DNA of 7,864 nucleotides from JBCDGZ01 sp038750655 (GTDB lineage Bacteria > Bacteroidota > Bacteroidia > Chitinophagales > Saprospiraceae), in the NCBI GenBank assembly GCA_038750655.1, contig JBCDGZ010000223.1:1-7864 (forward strand), written 5' to 3'. Below the pieces are notes generated by a model, which saw nothing but the letters and a program-made list of their open reading frames with translations, made no database searches and was not told where the DNA came from. Shown here in pieces: positions 4,785-7,864 of the stretch. The number at the start of each line of letters is the position of its first letter. Position 1 is the first letter of the stretch. Made by a program: the position numbers and the translations under genes.

Positions 4785-6872
4785 ATGAGAAAATTCTGGA
4801 AATTGGTTGCCGAGGATATTGCGGAGAAGTATGGCCACGAAAATCCAGGGTCATGGCCCGCCCAAATCATCTATAATGTACTGGACCATATGGAGCGCCA
4901 GGTCATCGAAGCTTGTAAGGCCGATAAGAAGAAGGCGATCGCCTGTGGCATCGTATTCAAGGATGATGTCGCCCATGATGTTAGTAAGGATAAGAAATGG
5001 CAAATCATCGATCTGACCACGTTCAAAAGAATCTTCCGGGATAAGAGGGGCGGTGGGCAGACCCGTACGCAAAATATCTTTGCCATTGGGCTGGGCTATC
5101 GCTCGGTGGCGGATTACCTGGATAAAAAGCAGGCGTTTACGAAGTCCCCTGCGATGGAGGAGGCTCCACTGGCAGAAAAAGTTGTTGAGCCAAGGTCAAT
5201 CCGCCAAGCCCCCCAGCAAAAAAGGTCGATTTACATCATTGTGGCGCTGGCCTTGGTCGGACTGATTTTGTATGCTACTACAAATAGAGGCTGGCTGGCT
5301 TTCAACCCCTTTCTGGTTACGGGGATCGGCTTGTTTCTGTTTTTTGGGATTCACCGTTTGATCATTAGGTCCGGGCTGATCCAGCCATTTGGCGAAAAGG
5401 AGGGCAGTACGATTGTCCGTTTAATTCTCAAATATGGCTTTTATATTGCCCTGGCAACAACCGCCAGCGGAGTGCTGGCTTCTGGGTTGGGGTTTTGGGA
5501 TAAGCAGCAGGAATCCGTGGTCGCGGTTGAGGTGATCAAGGAGGAGGTGCTGGAGGGATGTACGGAGATGGCGGGCCTGGTTTGGGGAGTGAGTAGGATG
5601 GTGCCGAAGGCTTACTTCGAAAGAGAGGCTCGGGAATTTAACCGTGATTATCAGCATAAGGTCAAAGAGCATTACGAGAATTATTTAGGGGAATTGGATC
5701 GGATCATACACGAGTATCCCCTCAATACCGATGTCTTTAAAACCTATAAACTCAACCTTCGGGATCAGGCGCAGGCTACTGCGTTTACCAGCGTCTATGA
5801 TCATTTGAAGGAGGCAAATCAACAACTATTGGATTGGCAAAAACAATTACAGGAGCTGCTTTCCTATACCATTAATAATGAAACTTTTGCTCAAAAAATC
5901 ACCCTAAAACAACAACAGAAAATCGTCGAAGCCCGTATCGCTCTGGCCAAGGCCGGCTCCGAATTTGTACTCCTGCTGCAAAACGAAACCGACATCTACC
6001 TGCTCAACAATGCGCTTAACATGGCCGACTTCCAAATTTCCGAAAAAGCCCCCAAAAAGATTTGGCAGCAACTGCAACAACGGCTCGCCCAGCTCCATCG
6101 AGAAAAACAAGAATTGCTTGAGCAGGCCTCCGGCATCCCTTCCCTGATTAGCCAAAATATCTCCCCTCCCAAAGACACTACTAAGCCTAAGGCAGACCAG
6201 CTTATGGACAAAGCCGACTCCATAATGAATAAACTATATCAAGAAGGGACGCTGGTCACGGAGGAAGAACTGGTGCGCATAACTGCTCCTAAAGCCCAAA
6301 GAAACCTCAGCGGCCAAATCCGTAATCCCTATCTCCAAAAAAACCGCGCCGAGCAAGGTCTCCCTCCCGACCAGCTCACCCTGGCCGAAAAACAACGCCT
6401 CAATCGTAAAGCACTCGACACTACTACTACCGAACCCAGTGGCCTCCTCACCCTAGCCGTACTGGCCTTCTTCGAATCAGACGAAGAAGGTGTAAAATAT
6501 TACCTTCAAAAAGCTTTAAAGAGTCCGCAACTTAGCCCTGTCCAGCGGCAATTTTTCGAATTGTCTCTACAACGCATGGAAGAACCCGATCTCTACGGAG
6601 AGAGCATTGGCGTAATGGTGCTCCGAATCCTGCCCGGCGGAGCCCTCCAAGCTGCCGGGCTACTCCCCGGCGATGTCTTGTTCAAAGTCAATGGCGAATA
6701 TGTCCAAAACACCGCCGACATCTCCAAACTCATCGTGGGCAAGGCCAGAGAGGATGTGCATTTCTTTGAATTCTACCGAGAGGGACGCTACAAAAGTAAA
6801 TCCGTCCCCTCCAACCAGCTGCTAGGTGCTCAGCTCAGCCCACTCATCACCTGGGAGCCGATGCAGATGTGA
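4785..6872 (+). CDS. Membrane protein with N-terminal HTH-like module and C-terminal PDZ domain
   Basis: A 695-residue protein of unusual make-up. Residues 1-115 are soluble and helical; their end (LTTFKRIFRDK...TQNIFAIGLGYRSVADYL, 77-112) resembles a Bacteroidota module of helix-turn-helix appearance often found before membrane segments. Three hydrophobic segments follow at about 149-166, 172-194 and 209-236. Residues 270-450 are rich in Gln, Glu, Leu and Lys and probably form long helices or coiled coil. Residues 604-672 form a PDZ-like domain: GVMVLRILPGGALQAAGL then LPGDVLFKVNGEYV. PDZ domains bind C-terminal or extended peptides. No protease domain is visible, so this is not a DegP/HtrA-type enzyme. 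With three crossings the N-terminus and the PDZ domain should lie on opposite sides of the inner membrane, suggesting signalling from envelope to cytoplasm (inference). Strand bias of G and C flips near residue 355, hinting at a composite origin. Confidence 0.75.
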   Translation: MRKFWKLVAEDIAEKYGHENPGSWPAQIIYNVLDHMERQVIEACKADKKKAIACGIVFKDDVAHDVSKDKKWQIIDLTTFKRIFRDKRGGGQTRTQNIFAIGLGYRSVADYLDKKQAFTKSPAMEEAPLAEKVVEPRSIRQAPQQKRSIYIIVALALVGLILYATTNRGWLAFNPFLVTGIGLFLFFGIHRLIIRSGLIQPFGEKEGSTIVRLILKYGFYIALATTASGVLASGLGFWDKQQESVVAVEVIKEEVLEGCTEMAGLVWGVSRMVPKAYFEREAREFNRDYQHKVKEHYENYLGELDRIIHEYPLNTDVFKTYKLNLRDQAQATAFTSVYDHLKEANQQLLDWQKQLQELLSYTINNETFAQKITLKQQQKIVEARIALAKAGSEFVLLLQNETDIYLLNNALNMADFQISEKAPKKIWQQLQQRLAQLHREKQELLEQASGIPSLISQNISPPKDTTKPKADQLMDKADSIMNKLYQEGTLVTEEELVRITAPKAQRNLSGQIRNPYLQKNRAEQGLPPDQLTLAEKQRLNRKALDTTTTEPSGLLTLAVLAFFESDEEGVKYYLQKALKSPQLSPVQRQFFELSLQRMEEPDLYGESIGVMVLRILPGGALQAAGLLPGDVLFKVNGEYVQNTADISKLIVGKAREDVHFFEFYREGRYKSKSVPSNQLLGAQLSPLITWEPMQM

Positions 6873-6894
6873 TGGAAATGCGCTTAAAAACAAA

Positions 6895-6925
6895 AAACGG
6901 TATCGAGCAATCCCCGATACCGTTT
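6895..6925. terminator. Bidirectional intrinsic terminator between PDZ protein and lectin genes
   Basis: AAACGGTATCG (6895-6905) pairs perfectly with CGATACCGTTT (6915-6925) around a 9-nt loop. On the minus strand the stem runs into TTTTTTGTTTTT, a good T-tract, 22 nt past the lectin stop codon. On the plus strand it is followed by a weaker T-rich stretch (TTTCCTTATTCATTTT), 22 nt past the PDZ gene stop. Both convergent genes can end here. Confidence 0.85.
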
Positions 6926-6946
6926 CCTTATTCATTTTGCTTTGGT

Positions 6947-7774
6947 TTAGGCTTCCACACTCACCTGAATCAACTCCGCTTTGAAGCTGATCGGGCCTTC
7001 GCCTTCGTAGGTCATCGTGCCTTCCAATGTCTGGCCATTGTCAGAAGACTTGGCCGCCCACTGTACAACATTTTGCTTGCCGAAGCGCGTACCAATCACC
7101 CAAGTACCGCCGGGATGCCAAGGAGCAGAAGAGCCACCCCACTGGTTCTCTACCGTATAGTTTCCGCCAGCGTTGTCCCCACGGAGTACGCCTTTGAAAC
7201 CAATCGGGCCTTCGCCGGAGTAGGTGTTGGTTCCGGTCAGGGTATTGCCCTTGTCTGTAGAATTTACATCCACCGCAACGACGTGCTGCCCGCCGCGACA
7301 ACCAACAACCCAAACACCGCCGGGATGCCAAGGAGCAGAAGTACCTCCCCAGCGGTTCTGCACGATATAAGCATTGGCTTCGCTGATGTTGGCATTAAAG
7401 CCGATGGGGCCCTCGCCTTCGTAGGTCATCGTGCCCGTCAGGTTATTGCCATCCTTAGAGGTGAAGTTGAGCTGAACGCACTTTTGGTTGCGGCCACCGA
7501 TCAACATGGTTCCACCGTCATGCCAAGGGGCAGAGGAGCCGCCCCACTGGTTCTCTACCGTGTAGGTGTTGCCCGCTACATTGGTAGCTTTGAAACCTAT
7601 CGGCCCTTCGCCTTCGTAAGTCATTGTTCCGGTAAAAGTTTGCCCGCCATCATTAGATTTGATGTCCATTGCGACTACATTTTGGTTATCACGAGCACCA
7701 AGTACCCAAGAACCACCGTCATGCCAAGGAGCAGAAGAGCCACCCCACTGATTTTTTACAGAGTAAACTGCCAT
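6947..7774 (-). CDS. OAA-family high-mannose-binding lectin with four repeats
   Basis: This 275-residue protein belongs to the Oscillatoria agardhii agglutinin family, beta-barrel lectins that bind the branched core of high-mannose glycans. Four tandem repeats of 65-72 residues occur at about 2-68, 69-133, 134-203 and 204-275. Each has the family signature: N-Q/R-WGG-S/T-SAPWH near its start and Y-E/S-GEGPI near its end. Residues known in OAA to form the sugar sites are kept: Trp10, Arg28 and Glu56 in repeat 1, Trp77, Arg95 and Glu121 in repeat 2, Trp142, Arg160 and Glu188 in repeat 3, Trp212, Arg230 and Glu259 in repeat 4. Four sites in two barrels are expected, as in the Myxococcus (MBHA) and Burkholderia (BOA) homologues of similar length; OAA itself has two repeats. 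There is no signal peptide, as in those relatives, so release is by lysis or an unknown route. The gene stands alone, with an A/T-rich leader and a strong terminator. Confidence 0.95.
   Translation of the reverse strand: MAVYSVKNQWGGSSAPWHDGGSWVLGARDNQNVVAMDIKSNDGGQTFTGTMTYEGEGPIGFKATNVAGNTYTVENQWGGSSAPWHDGGTMLIGGRNQKCVQLNFTSKDGNNLTGTMTYEGEGPIGFNANISEANAYIVQNRWGGTSAPWHPGGVWVVGCRGGQHVVAVDVNSTDKGNTLTGTNTYSGEGPIGFKGVLRGDNAGGNYTVENQWGGSSAPWHPGGTWVIGTRFGKQNVVQWAAKSSDNGQTLEGTMTYEGEGPISFKAELIQVSVEA
6950..7771 (-). repeat. Four tandem coding repeats of the lectin, about 195-216 bp each
   Basis: The units lie at 7571-7771, 7376-7570, 7166-7375 and 6950-7165, in coding order. Blocks such as GCCAAGG(A/G)GCAGA on the plus strand recur in every unit, showing internal duplication of one ancestral domain. 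Units 1 and 4 are close to the family consensus. Unit 2 is shortest and unit 3 most altered around the WGG and EGEG motifs. Confidence 0.9.
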
Positions 7775-7864
7775 TGTCTAATAGGTTTAAAAAAGATTAT
7801 AAAATAAAAATGATTAATTACGATACGAATGAAAAAAACTAGAGAGGAGATGAGTCATCAATAC

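Noticed and set aside
6272..6282. GGTGCGCATAA, identical to the left arm of the E. coli dif site, near the strand-bias switch
   Set aside because: The right half (expected like TTATGTTAAAT after 6 bases) is absent, and the bases encode residues in the middle of the PDZ protein. It is most likely chance.
4785..6872. The PDZ protein as an HtrA/DegP-type protease
   Set aside because: There is no trypsin-like domain or catalytic triad; only the PDZ-like part matches.
6869..7807. A 312-codon plus-strand open frame overlapping the PDZ gene stop and running opposite the whole lectin gene
   Set aside because: It is the mirror of the repeated lectin sequence, with recurring blocks such as PRSRRATPL. 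The lectin on the other strand has clear family motifs, and the opposite frame stays open because of codon choice in the repeats.

Overview
The window looks like chromosomal DNA of a Bacteroidota species, most plausibly a Saprospiria-type marine or sludge bacterium. This rests on a secreted protease ending in a type IX secretion (T9SS) sorting domain with a KVLRQ terminus, a lipoprotein with acidic residues right after the lipidated cysteine, mostly weak Shine-Dalgarno signals, and protein families of a kind seen in that group. The taxonomic call is inference; no rRNA or other marker gene is present.

Layout. Positions 1-499 hold no convincing gene. They contain a 258-bp MITE-like element (151-408) with perfect 16-bp terminal inverted repeats and a 12-bp target duplication (11/12 match), plus a decayed minus-strand T9SS tail (97-150). 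Positions 500-2573 carry a two-gene minus-strand operon: a surface-type lipoprotein (1863-2573) followed after 13 nt by a secreted trypsin/V8-like serine protease with a T9SS C-terminal domain (500-1849). A 237-bp divergent intergenic region leads to a plus-strand helical protein of unknown function (2811-4208). That gene converges, across a shared stem-loop, on a small secreted minus-strand protein (4249-4605). A second divergent region (4606-4784) precedes a large plus-strand membrane protein (4785-6872) with an N-terminal DNA-binding-like module, three membrane segments, a helical middle and a C-terminal PDZ domain. It converges, across a clear bidirectional terminator, on a minus-strand gene (6947-7774) encoding a four-repeat lectin of the Oscillatoria agardhii agglutinin (OAA) family, which binds high-mannose glycans.

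The genes do not form one pathway. Three products (protease, lipoprotein, small secreted protein) are exported or envelope-associated, and the lectin binds glycans, so the neighbourhood is biased towards surface and extracellular interaction, which would fit an attaching or predatory lifestyle (inference). The most notable items are the tetra-repeat OAA-type lectin, the MITE apparently inserted in the loop of a palindrome beside a decayed T9SS tail, the PDZ membrane protein, and a strong reversal of G/C strand bias inside the PDZ gene near position 5850.
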